From assembly GCF_009602465.1 (NCBI RefSeq), contig NZ_WBKP01000019.1, positions 1 through 59,534 of the forward strand: a stretch of 59,534 bases of DNA, written 5' to 3'. Within the stretch, counting starts at the first letter, position 1, and each line of letters opens with the position of its first letter. Source of the stretch: Cumulibacter manganitolerans. GTDB taxonomy: Bacteria > Actinomycetota > Actinomycetes > Mycobacteriales > Antricoccaceae. The position numbers and the translations under genes were made by a program. The notes under the pieces were generated by a model. It ran no database searches. It was not told where the DNA came from and saw only the letters and a list, made by a program, of their open reading frames with translations. Positions 20,177 to 28,174 of this stretch are shown in pieces.

Positions 20177-20236
20177 AAGCGGGGTTCGCCGGCAGCAGCG
20201 GGGAAGTTTCCCCGTTCTCGCCGGCGAACCCCGCTT
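20177..20236. terminator. Nested hairpin between convergent etfA and methyltransferase genes
   Basis: Perfect 16-base arms AAGCGGGGTTCGCCGG (20177-20192) and CCGGCGAACCCCGCTT (20221-20236) enclose a 28-base loop. The loop itself holds the symmetric GGGGAAGTTTCCCC, so a second hairpin can form inside. The symmetry suits a bidirectional terminator; there is little T-tract. Confidence 0.65.
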
Positions 20237-20259
20237 TCGGCGTTGCGGAGGCCGGCCGC

Positions 20260-21096
20260 TCAGCCCGGCTTGCGGCAGCTGAAGATCACCGTGCCGGGCA
20301 CCAGGGCGCCGCGCTCGGGGGACCACTGGCCCCAGGTGACGTCGCGGCCCGGCGTCCACTCGGGCTCGATCAGGTCCTCCAGCACGAAACCGGCCGCCAC
20401 GATGTCGCGCACCCGCTGGCTCATCGTGCGGTGCGTCTCGACGTAGGTCGCCCGGCCGGCGTCGTCGATCTCGACGTAGGCCGCGGGATCGAAGTACGAC
20501 GAACGGACCGTCAGGTCGGCCGGGTCGGGGGAGTCCGGCAGCACCCAGCGGATGGGGTGGTTGGTCGACCACACAAACCGGCCGCCGGGGCGCAGCACCC
20601 GGTGGACCTCCCGCATCACCAGCTCGGGGGCCGCGACGAACGCGATCGCGCCGAACGCCGAGACCGCGAGGTCCATCGACGCCTCGGCGAGCGGGAGCGC
20701 GGTCGCGTCGGCCTGCACGAGCGGTACGTCGATCCCCGTTCGGCGGTTCGCGGCGGCGGCGTGCCGCAGCATCGCTCCGGAGAGGTCGAGCCCGACCGGC
20801 CGGGCGCCGTGCGCGGCCAGCCAGCGGGCGACCGGCGCGGACCCGCAGCCCACCTCGAGGACCCGGGCGCCGCGCAGCGTCGCCGGGTCGCCCAGTAGCC
20901 GGGCCTCACCCTCGCGCAGCCCTTCGGGGCACCACAGGAAGTCCACCTCGCCGAGGTCGGCGACGTGCTCGCCGAGGTAGTTGTCGGCGTCGACGTCCCA
21001 CCAGTGCCGGGCGGCGCGCCGGGCCTCGTCGGCACCGACCGCACGCTGCTGGACGCCGGCGAGCCGGCCGAGGCCGCTGGGCGGAGTGAGAGTCAC
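20260..21096 (-). CDS. Class I SAM-dependent methyltransferase
   Basis: 278 residues from the GTG at 21096; the frame runs further upstream but without a better start. The SAM-binding motif I is ARVLEVGCGSAPVARWLAA, motif II is PVGLDLSGAMLRHA, followed by VQADATALPLAEASMDLAVSAFG and a post-IV LRPGGRFVWSTNHPIRW. The N-terminal HWWDVDADNYLGEHVADLGEVDFLWCPEG is typical of a group of actinobacterial methyltransferases of unproven substrate. It is convergent with etfA and divergent from the lipoprotein gene. Confidence 0.85.
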   Translation of the reverse strand: MTLTPPSGLGRLAGVQQRAVGADEARRAARHWWDVDADNYLGEHVADLGEVDFLWCPEGLREGEARLLGDPATLRGARVLEVGCGSAPVARWLAAHGARPVGLDLSGAMLRHAAAANRRTGIDVPLVQADATALPLAEASMDLAVSAFGAIAFVAAPELVMREVHRVLRPGGRFVWSTNHPIRWVLPDSPDPADLTVRSSYFDPAAYVEIDDAGRATYVETHRTMSQRVRDIVAAGFVLEDLIEPEWTPGRDVTWGQWSPERGALVPGTVIFSCRKPG

Positions 21097-21234
21097 GCGC
21101 TCAAGCCTAGGCGCGGAGGAGTGGGCGGCGACGGAGCCCAAGGAGGTGCGCCGGTTCGCGCAATTCTGTGAATTGTCGTCTGGAGCGTGCGCTAGTCTCA
21201 CGTCATCGGTCGAGTCGAATCACTAGGAGTGCCC

Positions 21235-22263
21235 GTGCGACGAATCTGGGTTTCTGCGGTCGTGTCGCTACTCGCGTTGACCGGATGTTCGTCCCCCGGT
21301 GGAGGCGACTCGACAGCATCCCCGTCCAGCAAATCTCAATCCGCGTCGCCGACAGGCGTTGTCCAGTCTGTGGAATTGGACGACGGTGGCGTCTATTGCG
21401 GGAGCGACGCTTGTATTGCCTTTAGGGATAAAGCAGCAGAATTGGCGAACTGTCTCGAGGGCGCAAATGGGTACTGTCTGGACGAAATGTCTGAGGCGTA
21501 CCTAGCCGCTGAAGCTCTTGCGGAGGCGCCCGAGAGCTACTGGTCGACGAAGACAACTGATGGTGTTTCCTCGCTCCTCGCGGCTGCGATCGAGGCCACC
21601 GACGCCGTGACGGCGGAAAAGTGTTACAAGAAGCCCCCGGGGGACACAGCCTGCATGAAAGTCGTCGAGACCGCAGGGGAGGCATACCGAGCTGCTAATG
21701 CCGTCATGGCCGAGCTCCCCGCGCCGACCACCAGCGCCGCCCCAAGCGCCAAGCCAAGCGCCGCGCCGGCACCGCCCGCGGCGCCGATGACCGGCTCAGG
21801 AGACAGCGTTTTGCCCGTATCCATACCGGGCATCTCAGCACTAATCGTTGCGTACGATGGTGGGAGTAACTTCGTCGTCAAAACGGACACAAATGACCTA
21901 CTGGTCAACACCATCGGTTCTTACAAGGGCACCGTCGCTGTCGGCTTGGACGGAAAGCCCGTCGGCAATCTGATCATCAACTCCAGCGGGCCGTGGAGTG
22001 TCCAGGTGGTGCCCCTCGCGTCGATCGAGATGCGTGCGCTACCCACAAGCGGCACAGGCGACAGCGTGTTTCTCCTGGGTCAGGCGCCAGGGGCGGTTCC
22101 GTTCTCGTGCATCAGTTGCCAGCACAACGTGGTGCTCCGGTTCATATCGACTAAAAGCAGTCAACTTTTGGTCAATGCGATCGGTTCGTACAGCGGCACG
22201 CTGTTTATCCAGGGATATGGGTTAGTCGTGATTAGGGCAGATGAAGCCTGGACGATGGGGTGA
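21235..22263 (+). CDS. Lipoprotein with two copies of a small beta-rich domain, lower GC
   Basis: 342 residues. The GTG at 21235 is chosen because AGGAG (21225-21229) is correctly placed; the GTG at 21229 overlaps that site. The signal peptide ends in LLALTGC (lipobox). Residues ~25-165 are helical with paired Cys, followed by an Ala/Pro linker. The last ~150 hold two related units, each opening with G-x-GDSV and centred on LLVNTIGSYKGT or LLVNAIGSYSGT. Codon use is visibly less GC-rich than the neighbours (AAA, TTG, AGT, GTA), which suggests transfer from elsewhere. Secreted and lipid-anchored; function unknown. Confidence 0.7.
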   Translation: MRRIWVSAVVSLLALTGCSSPGGGDSTASPSSKSQSASPTGVVQSVELDDGGVYCGSDACIAFRDKAAELANCLEGANGYCLDEMSEAYLAAEALAEAPESYWSTKTTDGVSSLLAAAIEATDAVTAEKCYKKPPGDTACMKVVETAGEAYRAANAVMAELPAPTTSAAPSAKPSAAPAPPAAPMTGSGDSVLPVSIPGISALIVAYDGGSNFVVKTDTNDLLVNTIGSYKGTVAVGLDGKPVGNLIINSSGPWSVQVVPLASIEMRALPTSGTGDSVFLLGQAPGAVPFSCISCQHNVVLRFISTKSSQLLVNAIGSYSGTLFIQGYGLVVIRADEAWTMG

Positions 22264-22307
22264 CCCGATGGGTTGTGGCCCCATCCCTACGACAACGGTT
22301 CTGTATA

Positions 22308-23858
22308 TCAGGTCCGCAGCAGGGACCGCAGCGTGCCGATCGTGTCGGCGTCCGCCGGCGGCTTGTCGTCGCGGTACCGCTTGACCCGCGCGAACCGCAG
22401 CGCGACGCCGCCGGGATAGCGCGAGGACGCCTGGACGCCGTCGATCGCGATCTCGACCACGAGCTCCGGGCGCAGGAACACCGCGTGCTGCGTCCGGCGC
22501 GTCTCGTACTGCGGGAAGGTGGCCGTCTGCCACCGCAGGAGCTCGTCGGTCAGCCCCTTGAACGTCTTGCCGACCATCACGAATTCTCCGGGCTCGCCGT
22601 AGTCGCCCGCGGGGTCGAGCGCCCCGAGGTGCAGGTTCGACAGCCAGCCACGCCGCCGCCCCGACCCCCACTCGGCGGCCAGCACCACCAGGTCGTAGGT
22701 GTGCACCGGCTTGACCTTCAGCCATGCCTTGCCGCGGCGGCCCGCGGCGTACGGGCTGTCGACGTCCTTGATCATCACGCCCTCGTGACCGGCCGCGAGC
22801 GCCTCGTCGAGGACCCGCGCGGCTTCGTCGGCGTCGTCGGTGACGGCGCCGTCGATCAGCAGGTCGGGGGCGAGCCGGGTCAGCTCCTCGCGCCGGCGGC
22901 GCAGCGGCTCGTCGATCAGGTCCCGACCGTCGACGTGCAGGACGTCGAAGAACCGGGGCGCGAGCAGCTCGGCGCGCGGAGCGCTCGCGCCGAACCGACT
23001 CATGGTCTCCTGGAAGGGTCGGGGCGCCCCGTCCTGGTCGAGGGTCAGCGACTCGCCGTCGAGGATGACGTCGGAGCACGGGAGCGCGCGCGCCGCGTCG
23101 ACGATCTCGGGAACCCGGCCGGTGACGTCGGCGAGGGTGCGGGTGAACACGCGGACGTCGGTCCCGCGCCGGTGCACCTGGATGCGGGCTCCGTCGAGCT
23201 TGTGCTCGACGGAGGCCGGACCGTCGACGACCCGGAGGCCGTCGCCGACGTTCGCGGCGGTCGAGGCCAGCATCGGCTGCACGGGGACGCCCACGGCCAG
23301 GCCGATGCCCGCCACGGCGTCCGGCTCGAGCAGGGCGCGGGCGATCGTGCCGCCGAGGGAGCCGCCGAGCATCACCGCCCGGCGCACGGCGTCCTTGGGC
23401 AGGCCGGCCGCTGCCGCGGCCGCGTCGACGAGCACGCCCTCCAGCGCCCCGGTGCGCACCTCGCCGCCGAGGACGCGCATCAGCAGGTCCTGCTCCGGCT
23501 CCGTCGCGGCGGTGAAGAGCCCGGCCAGCACGGCGCTGCGGGCCGCTGCCGATCCGCTCCCGCCGAGCGCCGCGTACCGCTCGAGCGCGCGGTCCAGATC
23601 GCGCACGGTCAACGACGGGGCGCCGGCGGGCGATGCGGCGGCGCGGGCGGTCTGCAGGCCGCGCCAGCCAATGCCGACGCGGCCCTGCCGGGGCCGCCCG
23701 AGCAGCACGCCGACCAGCGCCTCCACCTCGTCCGGGCGAGCGGACGCCAGCAAGGTCGCGAGCGCCGCCGTCTTCGCGGTGCGCGAGCGGGTCGCCGCCA
23801 CGTCGCTCAGGACGGCGTCCACGTGGGCGAGGCTGGTTCCGTCGGCGGCAGTCGTCAT
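22308..23858 (-). CDS. ligB: ATP-dependent DNA ligase (LigB type)
   Basis: 516 residues. The adenylated Lys is in SVEHKLDGARIQVHRRG (motif I). Further nucleotidyltransferase motifs are LDGESLTLD, EGVMIKDVDSPYAAGRRGKAWLKVKP (IV/V) and the OB domain ending RFARVKRYRDDKPP. The N-terminal ~200 residues are the helical DNA-binding domain of LigB/Lig1-like enzymes. It seals nicks in duplex DNA and is usually dispensable beside the NAD-dependent LigA. The start at 23858 follows AGGATGAGG; an ATG nine bases earlier (23867) is possible. The gene is divergent from rpsA. Confidence 0.92.
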   Translation of the reverse strand: MTTAADGTSLAHVDAVLSDVAATRSRTAKTAALATLLASARPDEVEALVGVLLGRPRQGRVGIGWRGLQTARAAASPAGAPSLTVRDLDRALERYAALGGSGSAAARSAVLAGLFTAATEPEQDLLMRVLGGEVRTGALEGVLVDAAAAAAGLPKDAVRRAVMLGGSLGGTIARALLEPDAVAGIGLAVGVPVQPMLASTAANVGDGLRVVDGPASVEHKLDGARIQVHRRGTDVRVFTRTLADVTGRVPEIVDAARALPCSDVILDGESLTLDQDGAPRPFQETMSRFGASAPRAELLAPRFFDVLHVDGRDLIDEPLRRRREELTRLAPDLLIDGAVTDDADEAARVLDEALAAGHEGVMIKDVDSPYAAGRRGKAWLKVKPVHTYDLVVLAAEWGSGRRRGWLSNLHLGALDPAGDYGEPGEFVMVGKTFKGLTDELLRWQTATFPQYETRRTQHAVFLRPELVVEIAIDGVQASSRYPGGVALRFARVKRYRDDKPPADADTIGTLRSLLRT

Positions 23859-24124
23859 GCGCCTCATCCTGCCCGGGGTTGTGAGCCACCGCACCGGCGG
23901 TACGCCGGGGCCACCTAGCCTGGGGTGGACAAACTGCGTACGATGAACAATGCGCTACAGGTCTGCGCTGCCTCGGAATGGAGCAGGCCGTGCCCGACGT
24001 CCGCCGTCGCATCGCGCGAGCCTCCTGAACCACCGGACCGGTTCGCGTCGCCGCTGGCGGCCCGTCGTCAAGGGACCTGGCGCGCGACCACAGTCCGATA
24101 TCCATGTCCGGAGCAACCTTCTAC

Positions 24125-25585
24125 ATGACCGCTACTACCGCGAGCGCCACGACGACCCCGCAGGTCGCCATCAACGACATCGGCTCGGCCGAGGACTTCC
24201 TCGCCGCCGTCGATGCCACCATCAAATACTTCAACGACGGGGATATCGTCTCCGGCACGATCGTCAAGGTCGATCGCGACGAGGTACTGCTTGACATCGG
24301 TTACAAGACCGAGGGCGTCATCCCTTCCCGTGAGCTGTCCATCAAGCACGACGTCGACCCCAACGAGGTCGTCGAGGTCGGCGACGAGGTCGAGGCTCTG
24401 GTCCTGCAGAAGGAGGACAAGGAAGGCCGGCTGATCCTGTCGAAGAAGCGCGCTCAGTACGAGCGGGCCTGGGGCAAGATCGAGGAGCTCAAGGAGAAGG
24501 ACGAGCCCGTCACGGGCACCGTCATCGAGGTCGTCAAGGGCGGCCTCATCCTCGACATCGGTCTGCGCGGCTTCCTGCCGGCGTCGCTGGTCGAGATGCG
24601 CCGCGTGCGCGACCTCCAGCCGTACGTCGGCAAGGAGATCGAGGCCAAGATCATCGAGCTCGACAAGAACCGCAACAACGTGGTCCTGTCGCGCCGCGCC
24701 TTCCTCGAGCAGACCCAGTCGGAGGTCCGCAGCGAGTTCCTGCACCAGCTGCAGAAGGGCCAGGTCCGCAAGGGCGTCGTGTCCTCGATCGTCAACTTCG
24801 GCGCGTTCGTCGACCTCGGTGGCGTCGACGGCCTGGTGCACGTCTCGGAGCTGTCCTGGAAGCACATCGACCACCCGTCCGAGGTCGTCGAGGTCGGCAA
24901 CGAGGTCACCGTCGAGGTTCTCGAGGTCGACCTGGACCGCGAGCGCGTCTCGCTGTCGCTGAAGGCGACCCAGGAGGACCCGTGGCGGCAGTTCGCCCGG
25001 ACCCACCAGATCGGCCACGTCGTGCCCGGCAAGGTCACCAAGCTGGTTCCGTTCGGCGCGTTCGTCCGCGTCGAGGACGGCATCGAGGGCCTGGTGCACA
25101 TCTCGGAGCTGGCCGAGCGCCACGTCGAGATCCCCGAGCAGGTGGCGCAGGTCGGCGACGAGATCATGGTCAAGGTCATCGACATCGACCTCGAGCGTCG
25201 CCGCATCAGCCTCTCGCTGAAGCAGGCCAACGAGGGCGAGGGCGGCGAGAAGCCGGAGTTCCACCCCGAGGCCTACGGCATGGAGGCCCAGTACGACGAG
25301 CAGGGCAACTACATCTACCCCGAGGGCTTCGACGCCGAGACCCAGGAGTGGCTGCCCGGCTACGAGCAGCAGCGCGAGAACTGGGAGCGGGAGTACGCCG
25401 CGGCCCAGGCTCGCTACGAGGCCCACATCAAGCAGATCGACGAGGCCAAGGCGGCCGATGCCGAGGCCGCGATCGAGCAGGGCACCGGCGGCTCGTTCTC
25501 CTCGAACAGCGAGTCCGGCTCGGGCACGCTCGCCTCGGACGAGGCACTGGCCGCGCTGCGTGAGAAGCTGGCCGGCGGCCAGTAG
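24125..25585 (+). CDS. rpsA: 30S ribosomal protein S1
   Basis: 486 residues with four S1 RNA-binding repeats, beginning near GDIVSGTIVKVDRDEVLLDIG, EPVTGTVIEVVKGGLILDIG, GQVRKGVVSSIVNFGAFVDLG and GHVVPGKVTKLVPFGAFVRVE. The C-terminal tail, EEYAAAQARYEAH-like and ending ALAALREKLAGGQ, is the actinobacterial form. S1 binds mRNA leaders and helps initiation and trans-translation. The ATG at 24125 gives the M. tuberculosis-like start (PQVAINDIGSAEDFLAA); an ATG at 24104 would add seven residues. About 266 bases separate it from ligB and probably hold its promoter and a long leader. coaE lies downstream, as is common. Confidence 0.96.
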   Translation: MTATTASATTTPQVAINDIGSAEDFLAAVDATIKYFNDGDIVSGTIVKVDRDEVLLDIGYKTEGVIPSRELSIKHDVDPNEVVEVGDEVEALVLQKEDKEGRLILSKKRAQYERAWGKIEELKEKDEPVTGTVIEVVKGGLILDIGLRGFLPASLVEMRRVRDLQPYVGKEIEAKIIELDKNRNNVVLSRRAFLEQTQSEVRSEFLHQLQKGQVRKGVVSSIVNFGAFVDLGGVDGLVHVSELSWKHIDHPSEVVEVGNEVTVEVLEVDLDRERVSLSLKATQEDPWRQFARTHQIGHVVPGKVTKLVPFGAFVRVEDGIEGLVHISELAERHVEIPEQVAQVGDEIMVKVIDIDLERRRISLSLKQANEGEGGEKPEFHPEAYGMEAQYDEQGNYIYPEGFDAETQEWLPGYEQQRENWEREYAAAQARYEAHIKQIDEAKAADAEAAIEQGTGGSFSSNSESGSGTLASDEALAALREKLAGGQ

Positions 25586-25602
25586 CACCTCCGCGACACA
25601 CG

Positions 25603-25636
25603 AGAAGACCCCCACCCGCTCGGGTGGGGGTCTTCT
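25603..25636 (+). terminator. Strong intrinsic-type terminator after rpsA
   Basis: AGAAGACCCCCACCCG (25603-25618) pairs perfectly with CGGGTGGGGGTCTTCT (25621-25636) around a two-base centre, followed by TGTCG. The near-symmetric A/T-flanked GC stem also suits the convergent gene at 25690. Confidence 0.8.
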
Positions 25637-25689
25637 TGTCGTAGTGAGCGGCGACCGACGAGGCCGGCCGCGTCGCGGGAGGCGGTGCG

Positions 25690-25920
25690 CTACAGGGACA
25701 TGATCAACGCGAACGCCGGGCGGGCGTGCTGGCCGGTCTGGCGCATCCAGTCCAGCGAGTGACGCGAACGGCTCACGCTGAACATGTGCCACCAGCGCCG
25801 CGGGCGGACCCGCATGGCGTAGTAGTCACGGGTGGCCGCCAGCTCGCGGCAGTACACGCGGTCGCCGCGGCCGAAACGGTGCCGGCCGGCACGCTGATGG
25901 GGAAGCGCGTGTCGCGACAT
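25690..25920 (-). CDS. Small basic protein, 76 aa, unknown
   Basis: The ATG at 25920 has AAAGGGGG a few bases upstream. The product is rich in Arg and His (RHRFGRGDRVYCRELAATRDYYAMRVRPRRWW), has one Cys and no membrane segment. It lies alone between rpsA and coaE, convergent with rpsA across the terminator. The ribosome site and the non-random composition support it, but I do not recognise a family. Confidence 0.5.
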   Translation of the reverse strand: MSRHALPHQRAGRHRFGRGDRVYCRELAATRDYYAMRVRPRRWWHMFSVSRSRHSLDWMRQTGQHARPAFALIMSL

Positions 25921-26080
25921 GGGGCCCCCTTTGTGAGGGTCGGAAGGGATTGCACAGGTCGCTTACTAGACTAGGTCCGGCCGGCCCCGGGCCCGGCGCA
26001 ACACGCCGGACCGATCCCACCAGTATCCGGGTGTCGCAGCGGACACACTGGTCACACGACGTACGAAGCGGAGACAGCGG

Positions 26081-26956
26081 ATGCTGAACATCGGACTGAC
26101 CGGCGGTATCGGCGCGGGCAAGAGTGCCGCCAGCGCGGCGCTGGACGCGATCGGCGCGACGATCGTAGACGCCGACAAGATCGCCCGTGAGGTGGTCGAG
26201 CGGGGCACCGTGGGGCTGGACCGGGTGCGCGCCGAGTTCGGCGACGCCGTCCTGGACGCCGAGGGCGCGCTCGACCGCCCGGCGCTGGCCGCCGTGGTCT
26301 TCAACGACCAGGCGGCCCTGGCCCGGCTCAACGCCATAGTGCATCCGCTCGTGCGGGCCCGCAGCCAGGAGCTGGTCGAGGCGGCCGGCCCGGACGCCGT
26401 CATCGTCCACGACATCCCGCTGCTCGCCGAGGGCTCGATGGCGCCGTCGTTCCACCTCGTAGTGGTCGTCCACGCGCCGGAGGAGCTGCGCGTGCAGCGG
26501 CTGACGACGGCGCGGGGCATGGACCGCGCCGATGCGCTGGCCCGGATCCGGGCGCAGGCCGACGAGCAGTCGCGGCTCGCGATCGCCGACGTGGTGCTCG
26601 ACAACGCCGGGTCGCTCGAGAGCCTGGGGGAGCAGGTGGCCCGGCTGTGGCACGAGCGTGTCACGCCGTACGCCGAAGGACTGCGTGAGCACCGTCCCGC
26701 GCTGGTGCGGATCGCCCCGCGAGAGGGAGCCGCACAGCGCGAGCTGGCCCGGCTGGCCTACGCCGCGCGGTCGGTCGGCGGCTCCGCCACGCTGGCCGGC
26801 CAGCACGTGCAGCTCTCCGGCGCCCCCGAGCGGCTGCGCGCGGCGCTCGCCGCGGCCGGCTGGTTCGGCGACCCGACGTTCTCCTCCGCCGACCCGGCGG
26901 CGCTGCTCACGGCACACATCGTGGACGCAACCGGCCAGGTCACGGCCGGTGGATGA
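26081..26956 (+). CDS. coaE: Dephospho-CoA kinase with short C-terminal extension
   Basis: 291 residues. It phosphorylates the 3'-hydroxyl of dephospho-CoA in the last step of CoA synthesis. Walker A is GLTGGIGAGKSAAS (residues ~5-18), followed by IVDADKIAREVVERG, the VHDIPLLAEGSM region and RIRAQADEQSRLAIADVVLDNAG. The kinase ends near residue 200. The remaining ~90 residues (REGAAQRELARLAY..., AAGWFGDPTFSSADPAALL) are much shorter than the GrpB-like domain that enlarges mycobacterial CoaE to ~400 residues. Confidence 0.92.
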   Translation: MLNIGLTGGIGAGKSAASAALDAIGATIVDADKIAREVVERGTVGLDRVRAEFGDAVLDAEGALDRPALAAVVFNDQAALARLNAIVHPLVRARSQELVEAAGPDAVIVHDIPLLAEGSMAPSFHLVVVVHAPEELRVQRLTTARGMDRADALARIRAQADEQSRLAIADVVLDNAGSLESLGEQVARLWHERVTPYAEGLREHRPALVRIAPREGAAQRELARLAYAARSVGGSATLAGQHVQLSGAPERLRAALAAAGWFGDPTFSSADPAALLTAHIVDATGQVTAGG

Positions 26957-27035
26957 AACCCGCACGGGTAGTGTTGCGTCACAGGCATCGCCTGGGCGCC
27001 ACTCGGGATCGGGCAAACATCGAAGGGTTGTTCTC

Positions 27036-27677
27036 GTGTCAGCAAAACTCACCACGACCAAGAAGATCGCGGGTGTGGCCAGTGCCTTCGCCGTGCTGTT
27101 CGCAGGAGCCGCCTGCACGAAGCAGGTGACCGGAACGGCTACCGCGGCGCCGCACTCGGAGAAGACGACCGAGAAGACCACCGAGAAGTCCAGCAGCAAG
27201 TCCAGCAGCAAGTCGGGGAGCAAGACCTCCTCGGAGGACAGCACGAGCGAGTCCTCGAGCGGCGGCAACGGCGGCGGGACGGCCGCGGCCCCCGAGCAGC
27301 CCTACTCCTACACCGACGGCACGACGGTGAAGCTGGACGCCGCGACGGAGAAGAACGACATCTCCGGGCTGCTCAGCAACGAGGTGGGCCGAGTGCTCAC
27401 CTTCCACGTGGACAACAAGTCGAAGTACACCCTCGACCTGAGCTCCACGGCGACGTACGCCGAGGTCGACTGCGAGGGCAGCTCGGAGTACGTGTTCCCC
27501 AGCGAGCCGATCGGCGGCCCCGAGCAGCTCTCCAGCGGCCAGAAGGGCGACTATCAGCTGTACGTCGGCGTCAAGAAGGCCGACGTGGGAAAGACCTGCA
27601 CGATCACCTTCCCGTTCAAGACGACGGACTCCGGGGTCACCGTCGACGAGGCGACGTTCTCGATGAAGGTGAGCTAG
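27036..27677 (+). CDS. Secreted lipoprotein with Ser/Lys/Thr-rich linker
   Basis: 213 residues from the GTG at 27036 (GAAGGG upstream). A signal peptide (KKIAGVASAFAVLFAGAAC) ends at a Cys with a weak lipobox, followed by TKQVTGTATAAP, a start common in actinobacterial lipoproteins. A low-complexity linker (TEKTTEKSSSKSSSK...) spans ~45-80. The folded C-terminal ~130 residues look beta-rich (VLTFHVDNKSKYTLDL, KTCTITFPFKTTDSGVTV) and contain two Cys that could pair. Extracellular and membrane-anchored; function unknown. Confidence 0.8.
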   Translation: MSAKLTTTKKIAGVASAFAVLFAGAACTKQVTGTATAAPHSEKTTEKTTEKSSSKSSSKSGSKTSSEDSTSESSSGGNGGGTAAAPEQPYSYTDGTTVKLDAATEKNDISGLLSNEVGRVLTFHVDNKSKYTLDLSSTATYAEVDCEGSSEYVFPSEPIGGPEQLSSGQKGDYQLYVGVKKADVGKTCTITFPFKTTDSGVTVDEATFSMKVS

Positions 27678-27787
27678 CCTCAGCCGCCGACCGAGGCCGA
27701 CCGGAGCGATCCGGTCGGCCGCGCTCGTTCCGGGCAACCCGCGCGCGCGGCGCCCGCGATCGGCTGGTAGAGTTCTCCTTCGCACCT

Positions 27788-27862
27788 GGGCGATTGGCGC
27801 AGTGGTAGCGCACTTCGTTCACACCGAAGGGGTCACTGGTTCGAACCCAGTATCGCCCACCA
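27788..27862 (+). tRNA. tRNA-Val (anticodon CAC)
   Basis: 75 bases including encoded CCA. The acceptor stem is GGGCGAT/ATCGCCC, the anticodon stem CTTCG/CGAAG with loop TTCACAC (anticodon CAC, reads GUG), and the T arm CTGGTTCGAACCCAG is complete. It differs from the tRNA-Val at 33056 at only three bases. Confidence 0.95.
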
Positions 27863-27871
27863 GAACCGCAG

Positions 27872-27901
27872 CCCCCGGCGTCCCGAGCAGGACGCCGGGG
27901 G
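27872..27901 (+). terminator. Terminator after tRNA-Val(CAC)
   Basis: CCCCCGGCGTCC (27872-27883) pairs with GGACGCCGGGGG (27890-27901) around a six-base loop and is followed by TTTCG, ten bases after the tRNA CCA end. Confidence 0.7.
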
Positions 27902-27965
27902 TTTCGCGTATGCAGCGCCCCCGCGGATCGACAGGGCGCCACCGGCCGCCTTACCGTTGACGGGA

Positions 27966-28130
27966 GTGCATCCACTCTGCGAGCTGACCTACGAGACGTG
28001 CCGCGACCGGCAGCGGTACGCCGAGCGGCTCGAGCTCGCCTTCGTGGACGATGCCGCTCACTTCATCACCGACGACGCCCCGGACGAGGTCGCCGCACTG
28101 TCGCTCAACTGGTTCGCGCAGGCGGCCTGA
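27966..28130 (+). pseudogene. Probable remnant of an alpha/beta hydrolase C-terminus
   Basis: A 54-codon frame from the GTG at 27966 ends in AAHFITDDAPDEVAALSLNWF. That is the usual last stretch of an alpha/beta hydrolase: the catalytic His followed by the final helix. Nothing upstream provides the rest of the fold; the tRNA-Val and its terminator lie only 65 bases before. No good ribosome site precedes the GTG. I read it as the 3' end of a deleted gene; a genuine small protein is the alternative. Confidence 0.45.
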
Positions 28131-28174
28131 CCTCGCACCGGGGTGTGCCGTTCGGCCGCTCCGGTTGCCGGCCC

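Noticed and set aside
23859-24124. Extra gene or small RNA in the 266-base gap before rpsA
   Set aside because: No supported open frame or strong hairpin; a TACGAT box at 23939-23944 might be a -10 element but lacks a convincing -35 at the right distance.
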